From: Ciborinia camelliae
Lineage: Eukaryota; Ascomycota; Leotiomycetes; Helotiales; Sclerotiniaceae
Assembly (NCBI GenBank): GCA_025890175.1
Contig: JANPYM010000010.1
Coordinates: 1,642,427 to 1,706,426, forward strand
Reading direction: 5' to 3'
Length of the DNA: 64,000 bases
A program made the position numbers and the translations under genes. Below are positions 23,586 through 35,600 of this stretch, piece by piece. Below the pieces are notes generated by a model. That model was not told the DNA's origin. It saw nothing but the letters and a program-made list of their open reading frames with translations, and searched no databases. Each line of letters opens with the position of its first letter. Positions within the stretch are counted from its first letter, which is position 1.

Positions 23586-24574
23586 AAAATTAACCCAGAT
23601 TGTTGCGCATCTGCAACCCATTTTTGGCTTAGACCAACCCGCTGCTGAGCTTTACTACCGGCACAGTACTTACAGTTCGACCAGTGCCTATTCCTGAACA
23701 GCTCACTTATTTTACTCAGTTACCTACCTAGTAATTCTTCTCTCAAACCCGCAATTGAACTGTAGGTTGTTTGTCACGTATCTTCTCGCTAATTCCTTCC
23801 CTCCAGCACAGTATGCAATCTTTTACACCACAATTGAAGAAGCACGAGCCACGAAGCAAGCAGGAAGCTCAATGAGGTCATAACTAATGTTAAGTCTTGA
23901 AAGACTGCAAAATAGCGATTTACTGTTGACAACCTTGGTCTTTGGCTGGGTTGGTCATTCTCTCACTATGCCTACCGGTGGAATTCCCGGTTACCGGCAA
24001 GGAGATGGTGATTGAGGTTATTTTGCAAGTTTGCCGTGTTGTAGGGAAGATAAAAGTATTACTATGAGCCGAAGAATCTCATAACTGGCCAATCTTCTAA
24101 ACTGTACCGAGATCGTATTCAGATCGGGCGGTCGGGATTCGGTCCACTTATAGGCCTTTACAGGGTATATACTCTGTATTAGACCTTATAGGGTCTGTTT
24201 CATTAAATTTGAGATCCACACTGGGCTTGACGAGCCTATAGTCTTAGCGAACATAAAGGCTTCAGGCTAAGCCAAGTTTAACCATTTGGGCATTAATTTA
24301 CAGGTTTGGTGAAACCCTGGGTGATTGTAGCCTGCTTACAGTGCCATTAATAGCTACAATAGAGTTTGAAGGAAAGGTAAGGCTGACTCGAAGAACAAAG
24401 ACCGACCAAGTCTCTCAATGAAGGAAACTATACAGCCCTTAGAAAAAATTTAAGTTCTTTTCTTTCCGGCAAATATTCTCCGGAATTAATTTATGTCACT
24501 GGCGGATTCATCTGGTGTATCCGGTGGAAAAGCGACATTGGCTATTTATTCTCAGTTGCAAAATATCGAGAGTA

Positions 24575-24732
24575 CCGTCTAAACTCACATGCAAAAACTT
24601 ACACTAAACCCTTTTTAATCCATAGGTAACTTTGCTAATTCTTCCAATTATATGCTCTGTTTAGCTAAAATGCCCAACCCAGAACTAAATCAGTTAGGTT
24701 TAGTGTGAGTTCTTGCATGTGAGCTTAGACGG
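24575..24732. mobile_element. MITE-like element, 158 bp with about 40-bp terminal inverted repeats and TA flanks
   Basis: Left arm CCGTCTAAACTCACATGC... (from 24575) is mirrored by the right arm ...GCATGTGAGCTTAGACGG (to 24732). Across about 40 bp only three positions differ, all transitions. Both ends are flanked by TA (24573-24574 and 24733-24734), as expected for Tc1/mariner-type insertion. The interior (about 80 bp) is AT-rich and non-coding. Confidence 0.8.
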
Positions 24733-25042
24733 TACTGTGTTTCGCTTTTTTTATACGTCACTAAAAGTGCATCTTGAGCAAGATATTCTCATTAGAAACT
24801 TCGACAACTATGGATGATACCAACTCTCTCGAATATCATTCTGACTCCTATCAATTTACCAAAGAAAGTCTCTTCCCTATTTTCTTCGAACTCGGGCCTG
24901 TTCCCAGCTGAGTCCAGGCTTTCGCCATCTGAATCGTTCCTCTGACCCAAGAACTTGTTTCTTTGCCCTTCTCGTATTCAATCGGACTGAAGCCTCGACA
25001 ACGCCTCTAACATGAAAGATCAACGTAACTTAGTCGTGGCAG

Positions 25043-25528
25043 TTAAGAACCACGGCCATTACCATCGTTACCGTAAAAGGTTGCATGGAACTCTTGCAAC
25101 TTGGTACCCATTCTCGACACTGCAGTGGCAACAGCATCATGTCTAGGAACATGTTGATTGTCGATTGATGTATGAGGAATAGATAGATCTGGGTCTGTGA
25201 CGTAGGAAGAAATGCGGTCGGCGGAGAGGCGAGTAGCTTCGGTGTGGGGGATGCTCGAAGTATGCTCGAGACTAGTGAAAGAGAGTTTGTATTAGAACAA
25301 ATGGTATAGCGGAAGAATGAAAGAGAAATATATTCCGGGCGCAACCAGAAAATTTCCAATGGGTGATTTAAGATAGGAGGATTGACTGAAGTCAAGCGAG
25401 TAAGGAAAGAAAAGCTCATTCAGACTTAACTTGGGAATGAATATGGTGAATGAGCTAAGAATATGAACTAACTCTGAAATGACGGAGCCTTGTAAGGCTC
25501 TAGTAGAACTCTGACTGGTATTTGGCAT
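25043..25528 (-). CDS. Small paralogous protein, family copy B (94 aa)
   Basis: Exons on the minus strand are 25528..25473 (56 nt) and 25271..25043. The intron (201 nt, shortest in the family) has GTTAGT and CTAG, phase 2. Exon 1 gives MPNTSQSSTRALQGSVIS, matching copies D and E in length. Exon 2 carries TEATRLSADRISSYVTD, aligned with copy E (TEARSLSDHRIQHYLSD), then DNQHVPRHDAVATAV and a C-terminal RMGTKLQEFHATFYGNDG. The middle and end motifs are the best evidence that this is an exon. It is hydrophilic without a signal peptide. Function unknown. Its promoter has a TATA-like box about 150 bp upstream. Confidence 0.65.
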
Positions 25529-25674
25529 GCTGACCCTGTAGAATTGGGGTGAGGGTATAGGTATGATTGTATATACTACACGTGATCGCTAGAGACAGAA
25601 GTTGGGAGTATCAAAGAACAATGTGTGAGAAAAACAATTTGAGGAATGACATCCTCTCGTGGATAGAAAATTGG

Positions 25675-25686
25675 TTTATATATATT
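25675..25686 (-). promoter_or_regulatory. TATA-like box of copy B
   Basis: TATATATAAA on the minus strand, about 150 bp upstream of the ATG at 25528. Confidence 0.45.
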
Positions 25687-25699
25687 TCAATTTCAGTTT

Positions 25700-27150
25700 A
25701 TGGGTTCAGTTCTGCCAATATAAGCCAAATCAACGTGTAGATATAAATCATCATTGGCAAGAATACTTGCAATCTTTCATGCAGAAAGTCGGAGGATGCA
25801 GGGCCGGTTCTGGGGTTGCCCCATTCGGCTTGATCTGCATTGATAAATGAATTCATGAACTTTATACGTTTTTGCTTCTTTATATGCTTGATTGACAATC
25901 TCACTAGATTCTGCTGTAAACACACCCTCTCAATGACGAGACTTGACCGATATTTGCTGTGAAATGGGTGTATATAAATGCACCCATTTGCGATGCATGT
26001 ACGGAATTGTAAGATATTCGAAACAACATCTTCAATACTATTAAGAGTATGACTCTAACCATGGTATGTGGGAAGCATAGGGTTGGATTGCTTCGTGGAT
26101 TCTACGATTCCTACAAGCGTAGCCGCACCCGGGCTACGCATGGGCGCTACGCTAAGCTCCGGAAGCGCTCCGCGCTTCAACAGATACAATTATAATTTAA
26201 TTAAATAATTTATAATTCTTCATTGAAGCACTAGTAAAAGTTAAGTATGTATTGAGGTATATGATGTTTTGATCGATTTGATGATGTATAATACAGTTTT
26301 AAGTATAATGATTTCAAAATGCATTTTTGAAAGATTTTTGATGTTGATCTTTGGTGTATTTTTCCTGGTTTGGTAGTACTCGTCTCGAGGCGGACAAACG
26401 ATTAGGGTTCGCTACCTAATCGTAGGACCTACCCTCGTCCAGTAATAGGTGCTTTTAATTGAATCATGTGGCTCGCTTCTAAAATTCTATCGTGAATCTA
26501 GCCACAAGGAAACGCTGTTGAGGCTGGAGAACTCGGTTTTATCAAGCTGACCAATTAGAATAATAGTTTAATTAAAAGCACCTACTACCGGATAAGGGCA
26601 GGTCGGGAGCTGACAGGCCTACGATTACCTAGTACTGTCTACCTTAGTACTAGGAATCTTCATCAGCCACAATTATCCATTCTGTCTGGGGCATAGAACG
26701 CCCGCGCAGAAACTCTACCCCACTTCCGCGTTGGCAGCTGCAGCTTACATGCAGAATCATATAACAAGGGTTACATTAGCTTTCCGCTTTCTACTTGCCT
26801 CGCTAGGAATATCATCATCACATAATTGTTACATGACATACACGTAGTCGAGCATTTTTGGAGTTGTTTGTTCAGGATAGGTAATCTATTACCAAATTTT
26901 AAGCGAGAATTTAAAGGAGAAAGCTTCGGGGTGTTTCTAAAACGAATTTCTCCTCCAAAGCAAACTACCCCGCACTTCAACCCCGGATCCCTGCAAAAGA
27001 AGGAAAAATCATTTCACAACATCACCAAGTGTGCCTATATTTACATTATGTGACTCACCATCCGAGCTTCTGACTTACACGATCCCAGCGAGAAATCTAA
27101 GAGCCAATTCTTTAGTCCGCATTTGAAGTATTGTTACCACCACCTTTGTT
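25700..27150. other. Spacer between copies B and C with palindromic and inverted-repeat DNA
   Basis: No gene seen. A GC-rich island at 26112-26180 (GCGTAGCCGCACCCGGGCTACGC plus CGGAAGCGCTCCGCGCTTC) is made of small palindromes in otherwise AT-rich DNA. An inverted-repeat element follows at 26411-26632. Confidence 0.5.
26411..26632. mobile_element. Degraded inverted-repeat element (about 220 bp)
   Basis: TAATCGTAGG (26417-26426) and its reverse complement CCTACGATTA (26618-26627) bound the element. An inner pair, TAATAGGTGCTTTTAATT (26443-26460) and AATTAAAAGCACCTACTA (26570-26587), matches with one change. Arms are about 45 bp with partly diverged sequence between the two blocks. The interior has no coding potential. 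A second-order MITE-like element unrelated to the one at 24.57 kb. Confidence 0.65.
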
Positions 27151-27950
27151 CTAACCATCATTACTACCAAAGACCTCATCTAACTCCTTCAAAATAGTAT
27201 GCATTCTGTATCCGGCGATCGCGACTCTATTGAGCTGTTTATGGATATCAAGGGGTCCCGCAACCAAAATTGATTGCGGGAGCGTCACGTGTGGTTGCGC
27301 AGGGCGGATATCACCCTTCGTTCGCCCGCAAATTCCAATCGTATATCCTACCGCAACCGAACATTTTTGTACTATGATATCCATCGCATATTTGTATTTT
27401 AGTACTAGCGATATCCATATAAAAAAAGGTTCGTAAGTTTGTAGGTTTTGTAGGTTCGGTAGAGTAGGTTCGTACGATTCTATGATTCGTATGATTCGTA
27501 TGATTCGTAGATTCGTATGATTCGTAGATTCGTATGATTCGTAGATTCGTATGATTCGTAGATTCGTATGATTCGTAGATTCGTATGATTCGTAGATTCG
27601 TATGATTCGTAGATTCGTATGATTCGTAGATTCGTATCGGATATGATTCGTAGATTCGTAAATTTTTATCAACCAAAAAGTAGAATAAAAGGCAACACAT
27701 AAGAAAAGAACTAGTACAATGCAACAAGGTTCAGGTAGACCGGCAAAAAGGAAGTAACACCATATAACCAACTAAATAAGCTTAACTTAGGATGGCAAAG
27801 GAGTATCAATGAGGATGGAAGGTGAGGGGAGAGTTGATCTTTTACAAAGCCCAAGGAAAGAAACAAGAAATGGAAGGAAAGAACTTTAAGGTTCACCCAC
27901 CCAGAGATAGCAGGGTTTTCTACGGCGACATTGGAAGTTTGGCTTGCCAT
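27151..27950 (-). CDS. Small paralogous protein, family copy C (about 72 aa, altered)
   Basis: Exon 1 (27950 down to about 27897) encodes MASQTSNVAVENPAISGW and is clearly homologous to copy A. The C-terminus, HKQLNRVAIAGYRMHTILKE followed by LDEVFGSNDG, matches the end of copies B and E. The family's phase-2 donor (GG|GTGGGT at 27900) has no phase-matching acceptor that keeps the middle region; the model with GTGAAC donor (27896) and acceptor GAAG (27316), both phase 0, gives 72 aa but lacks the LSxxRIxxYL motif. A 17-bp minisatellite lies in the intron. The copy may be expressed in altered form or be decaying. Confidence 0.4.
27481..27660. repeat. 17-bp minisatellite (GATTCGTATGATTCGTA) inside copy C
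   Basis: About nine copies of a 17-bp unit that itself is two imperfect 8-9 bp halves (GATTCGTA / TGATTCGTA). It falls between exon 1 and the putative exon 2 of copy C and opens a long artefactual minus-strand frame (ESTNHTNLRIIRIY...). Confidence 0.9.
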
Positions 27951-28091
27951 AACATCAGAGAAGGTTGATTGCAATATAGGATAGTATATATAAGCACGTG
28001 GTAATTTAATGATTCCCTCTTGATTTCGAAAAATAATTGAGATAGAGAAAGACACTACTTCAATCTAAACATCACTTTGAACTTAGGCTTC

Positions 28092-28101
28092 ATTTATATA
28101 G
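28092..28101 (-). promoter_or_regulatory. TATA-like box of copy C
   Basis: CTATATAAAT on the minus strand, about 145 bp upstream of the ATG at 27950. A second TATATA lies at 27986-27992. Confidence 0.4.
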
Positions 28102-31100
28102 GCGTTTCAAGCAAGGCAAGTTTACTTGGACTTTATATGGTATGGAATAGGTACTCTGAGATGGTGCTCTTCAAATGTTACTCAAACTCTATCTGACTAA
28201 GCAGTTATTGATAAGAATAAGTAGTCATTGATAAGAATTAAGTGATAGTTATTGATAAGAATATGTAGTAGTTACTCTATGCACGTCAGACGGCACTTAA
28301 GAACCATGTTTGCACGTTTTTCATGGAATGCATGGCAAGTTGCACCGTTCAAACAGACATGGATACAGATATCAGCCAAGTTCATTATTGTGGGGTAGCT
28401 AACCCATTTCTTACTTTTGCCCGTTTTGATTGATTAACGACAGTAGCCAAATTTATGAAGTTAATGGGTGACTCGAAGACTCTTTCTACTCCATATTTGT
28501 GTAATCTTCAATTTGAACGATGTTGTCAACCTATCAACCGTGGAAGAAAGTTCTATTGGCGCTCTGGTGTCATATGAACTATAATCTCAACATATCAGCT
28601 GTGGAAGAGAGTTTCATTGACTGGTATAATATGGGCGGATATTTCTCGGCAACCCTGTTCAGAATCCTCTCTTTCTCCATCCTTACCGTAGGATATCTAG
28701 ATACAGTATCACTCTTACGAATCTAACCTGCCGTACTCTCTTTTTCTGTTTCACATGATGGCTTGAATGCTTGCCTACATATCCAGCCTCATCGGTATAG
28801 CGGATGAAAGAGCAAAATGTTACAAATCAAGCACTGCGGCCTCAATTCGAGCAACTGACTAGAGCTATTTCACTTGCGAATTATTGTTTTTGGTGTGACC
28901 CCACCATTGATTTTGCCAAATGAAGCATGGACCAGCTATTCCACAGGTGGGCCAGATGCAAATTCATCTCAATTCCTGGAGTTTAGACATTGTGGGTGAA
29001 AACGGGACCAGGTAGTCACTTCTCAATTGAGTTGGGGTGAAATCTTGGAATATTCAGCCTCATCTACAGTTTCCGGCCCTGTCATATTAATCTCCATCAT
29101 TTCTGAGTATCTCCATATTCAACATGCGTTTATGGCTCGAAATATGTGCTGAAGTCCAAAGAAGCTTACTCCAGGACACCCAAGCACATTTCATTAGACC
29201 TGATCCGGTGTCCTGGTGGATCAAATGAGTGGGATAACCCTTTTCTAGCAATTCTTACCATATCTACCTGATGCCGGCTACTTTTTGGAGCTATTTGTTC
29301 TTATGCTAGCATCCCTTTTAGTTGATATACTACTATATTTGGAAGGTTTTCTGAATTTGCTGAAGAAGACAGCTCACTTCTGACATTTGTGATGGGGTTT
29401 GCAGCCCGACCTTCGCATCTCATGAACAAGGCACTTCGCGTGACATTACCAGCAATCAACTTCGCTTTGGGGAAGAAAGATGTCACACCGATTTTTAATT
29501 AATTAAGAAATTGGTCTATATAGGAGAAATCCGTATTTACAGGGAATATACAGGTTACTGATGGTGAGAGTCCGTGGCGGTGTATGCACATCAGTCAGCC
29601 TTAAAAAGATAAGACGTATAAACTGATGTTGCATTCAGATCTGGGAAGAATATAAACCTGTTGTTCAGTGAATAAATCATAATTGTGCTACATTAACTCG
29701 ATAATACCCTCGATAATAGAATTTTAAGGTTTTTAGAATTGAAGAGAGGCCCTGGTTTGCCAAGGAAGAGGACGACGTGCATTCCGAGACACGTGTGGAA
29801 TACTTTAGACTGTGCAATGAATGAAAAGAGCCCTTGCTCAAAAGTAGCGAAATATATGTTCCACGGAAATGTGCACGCATGATGCGTGTGAACCAAAGTT
29901 TATCATTATGGTTTGTTCATTATACGATAGCAAAACATAATCTGCTACGTGCCACAATACAAATTCGCGAGTGCTGGTCTTTCAATCTTCACCGGGCACC
30001 CTTGAACCTCCATGCGTCAGTCCCGTTTAATTAGAACGCTCTAATATTGTCGATTGCCATAAACCTGGTCTCCAGGATTAACAAAAGTCTGGTGATGGCA
30101 CAATTGAATGGCTGTGAGCTCGCAGTTTGATGTGAAATTATTTTATTTGGTTACTTTCAAAGAATGACAGCCGCTGTACCACTAGAGCTTGTACAACTTG
30201 CTCATATCAATCCACTGGAAGTGACCAACTTGGCTTTTAGCAGCAAACCTTTTTTAACCAATTAGTTTAGGCGGATTGCAATTCACAGAATATACCAAGG
30301 TACATGAGCCAACTCATTTCATTCACAATCTCACGAATTTATAATGAGAGGAGTTTGGAGATACTGGGACATATTTAGTTCTGGTTTGTCCTTGCCATTT
30401 TTTTGATATTGGCTCTGAACTATGATTGGAGGTTCAGCGACTGAGTCTAAGACGAAAGATATCCGGTAATGCCTAGGCTCTCACTTTGGTGCCAATGCTC
30501 TGAGAATGATCAAATCGTGGAAGTTGATGGGGAAATAATGACGGGATATTTCTTTGATCATATATAGTGTTAAAGTTATGGATCACGTATGAAATGAATA
30601 GTGCAAGTGGGGTATAGTATTAGAGTATATAGATTAACTAAAGAAAAGAACTAAGAATCATCGATTCTACCATTGAATAGTTTATATGCTTGAGGTGATG
30701 CTGCTGGTCCATATTAGGCCCAAGGCCGTAATGGTCCTCCGGACCATACTAAGGCTCATACGACACCTTGCTACATTCAACATATAGTACAAGATTAAGA
30801 AACAGTATTTTATGATTGTCCAGGTGTCTTTTATTAAACCGGAGGATACAATTCCTACCATTTCCTTCTGTGACCTTATCAGCCGCCGATGTAACATCAA
30901 CCATCGGAACACGGACTTCAGCAGTAGCCGCTGAAGCAAAAAAGAGGTAATACCGAACAACATCATCTCTCATTAATCACTTGAGAAAAAAATCTATCCA
31001 CCATAACACCAAATTCATTCCCAACACAGAGGAATGAAGCCACTGGCGCCAAGGCTCGTAGACCCTTCGGAAGGTGTTTTCAGGCCATCGGAACCAATAA

Positions 31101-31674
31101 ATTCTTCAAACACCTTGAACATCTTTCGATGGATACAACTTCAAGCTTGTTGTCTGGGACGCCATCCATGAATAAATCGCAAATTGAGAAGAACATAAAA
31201 CACTGAACTCGATTTGCAAGAAAAAAGGCAAATAATCGCAGCGCGAAAAAGTTTCAGGCCAAAAGATCGACAGTCTAGCGTGGGGGGAAGCACACCGAGG
31301 AAATCAGAACGAAACTCACAAATCTATGATTGTATCGGGATGCGGAGACGCAAAGGCGACGAGAAGGTTTCAGAGAAATGGCACAACGTAAGAGGTAAAC
31401 TCGTTTCACTTCAAAGCTTTAAGTTCTTGGATTGCATGCTAACTTCTTTTTGCTCAAAGAATCGACTGCTTCCCCGGATTCAAAAAAAAAGAACTTGAGC
31501 ACATCTACAAGTCCTTGACCTTTATTCAACATGGATCGTTCCATTCCATCACCAAGCCTATACTCCAAACCCCGCCTTCCCCATTATCACATTCGCCTAT
31601 CAATATACCCGACGTCAACCTCCCATAAGTATCGAAAGACCAAAACAACAGGTTTCTGAGAGGCCATGGCCATT
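28102..31674. other. Gene-poor spacer between copies C and D
   Basis: No confident gene. TTATTGATAAGAAT(A) is repeated three times at 28206-28262. CCTATCAACCGTGGAAGAAAG at 28531 and ATATCAGCTGTGGAAGAGAG at 28591 are diverged direct repeats. A minus frame starting at 30973 (MRDDVVRYYLFFASAATAEV) has a plausible opening but quickly loses protein character. The hairpin island at 30.7 kb is listed separately. Confidence 0.5.
30704..30785. repeat. Palindromic island, related to the one at 46.0 kb
   Basis: ATGGTCC-TCC-GGACCAT forms a perfect short hairpin inside a longer palindrome. The 3' part (AAGGCTCATACG...CTTGCTACATTCAACA) resembles the island at 46.0 kb (ACGGCTCATACG...CTGGCTACTCTCAACA). Confidence 0.5.
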
Positions 31675-32469
31675 TCATGCGCCACCAACAGCACTACCAT
31701 CCCCGAAGAATGCGGCATCAAACTCCTTCAAATGCTTTGCAGCAGCTTCCTTGCGAAGATCTGTGTACTTTCCGGCAGATGAGCTGTCCGGATTGATGGA
31801 AGGCGAGACATAAGGGACGGGGTGGTCCAGATTGGTGAGGAAAGTGCAGAGAATTGAGGGTTCGGTATTGGGCGTGGATGTGTCGGTGTGAGAGGGGGAG
31901 ATATTATGCGAAGTGGTATTGTTATTTGTACTAATTGGAGGCATACAATGTTACACAATGATAATCAGTGAGACAATGATAATCGGTGCGGGTGAGAAAG
32001 GACTGAAAAGATGAAATGGTAGTAAGAGAGTATCTGGAGACATGGGGCTCGGCGCACGAAATGCCGCCGGAGAGTTAATATTCGAAGAAAGACTCGAAAA
32101 AATAAAAGCCTTGTGAAAGATAGGATGTATGGAAGAAAAGACATCAAAGTGACTAGATTGGTGTCTGAATAAAAGATTTCGATGAGATTTCGAGGCCACG
32201 AAAAAATGAAAGGAGTTGAGCTGATAGATAATAGAGCAAAGCGGCTAAGCAATCAATAGAACAGCTTGGAACACAGTCAAGCGATTGAGAATGAAGAGGA
32301 TTTGTATGCGTGGAAGGTTGAGAGCACCGATAACTCAAGAAATTGTGAAGTGTGATTCCGGGAATCATAAAGGCAATTGAGGGGTACGAAGAAATGAAAT
32401 CATAAAGACTGACCCAGCCAACACGGAGCCTTGCACTGCCACATTGGAACATTGGCTCATTTCAGACAT
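31675..32469 (-). CDS. Small paralogous protein, family copy D (103 aa)
   Basis: Exons on the minus strand are 32469..32414 (56 nt) and 31930..31675. The intron (483 nt) has GTCAGT and AATTAG, phase 2. Exon 1 encodes MSEMSQCSNVAVQGSVLA. Exon 2 starts TNNNTTSHNISPSHTDTSTP (Ser/Thr/Asn-rich), then a segment with SILCTFLTNLDHPVPYVSP that the other copies lack, and ends KEAAAKHLKEFDAAFFGDG. The (K/Q)EFxAxF end links it to copies A and B, but the middle is diverged. It is the longest copy. Function unknown. Confidence 0.6.
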
Positions 32470-32607
32470 GGCGTTTTTGTGTGTAGGAGTTCTTGATAGA
32501 GTACTTCAAGTAAAATATCGAGGGCCGAAGACGAGGAGAGAAAATCGAGTTTGGAGAAGAGGGTTGAGGATCTGGAACATAATGCTATAGAAAGGAAGAA
32601 GCTAGGT

Positions 32608-32617
32608 ATTTATATAC
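32608..32617 (-). promoter_or_regulatory. TATA-like box of copy D
   Basis: GTATATAAAT on the minus strand, about 143 bp upstream of the ATG at 32469. Confidence 0.45.
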
Positions 32618-32619
32618 AG

Positions 32620-35600
32620 AGTGGAAAAGAAGGCAAATTATGAACAACGCAAACCATCATTCTATGCGATGGGAGGTTATGCTGTAAAATTGAACAGTTG
32701 AGAAACAGAAAGACGTCCAAGGAATATAGAAAGTGTATAAATCACACTCATGTTACATTTTACAGTTACACTAACCATGCACGACATCACATCGTCGCCT
32801 CTGTCCGCAAGGCTTGGCAAGTAGAAGTGGGGCAGTAGGACAGCAAGTATGTTCGAGGTTTGCAACCAATGAGATACCGCAGTCCGAGTCCTGGTATGAA
32901 ACGTTCTGGCACGCTGACACATTGTAGAAATGATATTAGTTGTCGGCGGGGTGTTAACCATTTTAGTCCATGAAGCCGTACCGTTTTTGGTGGGAGGTTG
33001 TCGATTTGACGTTGTCATATATGGTGGCTCCTCACCCTTGGATCATGTCGGCTTGATTACCGAAATGCTCGCGGCATTGGAAGATTGATTGGTGGGAGTC
33101 TTTGGAGGCTTGCAGCTTTTGGTCTCATGCGGAGAAGGCCGAGAGTAGAGCCTGCATATTATCACGATATCATTGGGCTCCTTGCTCAAAGTTCATCGAT
33201 ATTTTCTTGTCCAAAACTTCTCGGAATAGATGATTATAGATCTCTACTTCTTCCACCATTTATCTGAACTATCAGCATTCTCATCAAATTCCAGAACCTC
33301 GAAGACTATCATCACAGTTTTTTTTTGCATGAAGTATAGGTTATCTGCGTATCTGTATTGGAGCGTTGTTGCGCTCTTCTCGACCGCAGTATTCATATTT
33401 TTTGATCCCTCTTATACCACACAGAAATCTTGAATCAGATGGTCTAGGTACCTAGAATTACTTCTTTTTTTCATTTCTATTCCGAATATACTATGTTAAC
33501 CTTAAGGTGATTGCTTGCTACCTAGTCTAGAGCGATCTTTCACCGGTGACCCTGAACGATTATAGGACAAACAAAGATCGACTACAAGGTATAAATCTTG
33601 GGCGCTGCTCACATTTCAAATGAAGGGGTGGGCAGTCGGGACCCATTTAACCGATTTAATCTAATCTTCAACCCCTGAACAAGTCAATTAATTATATGAT
33701 GTAATAGTCCTAATTAAGAATTTCGATCAAGAATATTTCCTGAAAAGGAATAACACCGTTTACCAATTTCAATCCTGGTAGATAATGAAACGAATCTGTC
33801 GCCTCAACCCGATAAAAGAGGGGGAAGGCTTCAGGGGAGGGGGTTTTTCAATGCACTTTGCTGTCCATCCGCTAAGCCTTGACCGTGGTGATGTGGTTGG
33901 TTGTGGACCACTTGATCCACTCCCGTTGAACTTCAAAAACCACACAGGCCATGGGTCCGATTCTCTCCTTCTGGCTGAATACTTTGCTTATGCACTAACG
34001 TATATGATCGCATCATATACCACGTTTTAATTCGCTGCACGATGTCTAACACTTATTAGATTAAATCCCCATGCAGCCCTAAATGCCCTGAAGATGAGTT
34101 CCGACTATGTTCTGAAAGACAAAAATATTGAATATTGTAAAATTCTGTAACAAGAAATACAGATCAATCACATCTGTCTCCTATATCCAGTAAGATTCTT
34201 GGACTTCCTGGGCGATAATTAGCTTGTATATATATGAGTAGACTTTACTGGGCGAGGCTATATTACAGCACTGTTGGAGCATTCTGTCGCCGGGATAAAA
34301 GGTTTCTATGCGAGATAGAACTTCACCATCGGTTTCTCGGTCAAATCCGGTTCTGTGGTCTGAATTTCCGGATAATCTCTATGCTTGCGCGAAAGAGGTG
34401 GTCGTATCCGAGGTTGTCTATTAGTTCCCGTGTCAGCGATATACCTAGATTTAACTTGATCACTAACCTAACTACCTACCAAATCTGGAGATAAAGTCAC
34501 CAAGCCACAAGTTCTGCCATGTCATACAACCTCTTTTGTGGCTGTGCGCACTCTTTTTTTTCGAAAACTCCCTGAAGCTATGGAAGATGCCGCCACTCCC
34601 TCTTGTTGGTATTGCAAGTTCACTATTTGCGTGTGTATGGCATATCCCACCGGCTATTGTCTTATCATTCATGCCCGAGATTGTTATTCCGAAGTATCTG
34701 CCTGGTGTTGTCAAGAACGCATGGAACGGTGAAGTGATGAAGATACTATCTATCTAGAAGGCATCATGTCTTTCACCGCCCGTTCCACCTGCCTTTCTGC
34801 CACCACGTGACAACCAAAACAAAGTTTTCACCGTCTAACACAACGACAATGACAATCTAACTTGGTCGTGATCTTTCCTTACCCTCGAAGTTTGTTGACA
34901 GCACAAATTTAATTCAAAGCTCTTCTTATCTCTAGCTATATTAGAAAGATGGAGTTTTCAGAGAGATCCCATCAAACCTGGAGTCGGGTTAACCTACATG
35001 CTAAAATATAAACATCGCGCCTTGCCATTGGTGTATCCGTCCTCAACGGAGCTTAATACAAAATATGAAGTTCTTCCGAGTCGACTATAGTCTGAGCTAG
35101 TTTCAGGGGTTCACGGTCAGTGTCGTCAAGTTACCGCTCTACAGCTTCAGCCCTACGGTCATAACTCCACCAACCGAGCTTTGACCTACACAAATTTAGG
35201 TTATACGAGCTTCAGGAACGCATGGCTTGTGGGTTGTACATGTCCTTAGATCAGACCTTATGCTGTGGTTCTGTACTACTAGTAGCTATGTCTTAGCGAC
35301 GCTTATTTTTCTCCTTCATTACCAGCAAGGAAAATACTTCCGACTCCTCCGGCAGTCAATGCCAGTCATTGGATCTTGTACAAGAGACAAAATAAACCAT
35401 ACAGCCAACCTTACTTTTCCAGCCCACAGCCCTACATATCTGCCACCAACTGCAAATGTCACCGGATCGACTGATCTCTTCATCATCAGTGTTGTGCGAC
35501 CGGCAGACTACCCGTCGAGATTACCCGGATTCTACCCCTGGATTATCACCAGGGGATATTCTGGCCAATCGGGTATTTCTCCAACGAAATCTAAAACAGT

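Larger units (their letters stand above)
22201..25042. other. Gene-poor AT-rich spacer between copies A and B
   Basis: No credible gene. It includes a lone terminus of the 5.8-kb TIR family at 22755-22769, a short direct repeat TTTCTAAGTTAAGGATA at 22657 and 22690, the 23.4-kb degraded repeat and a MITE-like element at 24.57 kb (listed separately). The many stop codons and A/T transitions suggest old, mutated repeats. Confidence 0.5.

Noticed and set aside
27151..27771. 206-codon minus-strand frame with ESTNHTNLRIIRIY repeats
   Set aside because: The body is the 17-bp minisatellite; only its last 50 codons resemble the small-gene family and were used for copy C.
30749..30973. Minus-strand frame starting MRDDVVRYYLFFASAATAEV as a secreted protein
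   Set aside because: The charged start does not fit a signal peptide and the frame runs into the palindromic island without a domain or splice pattern.
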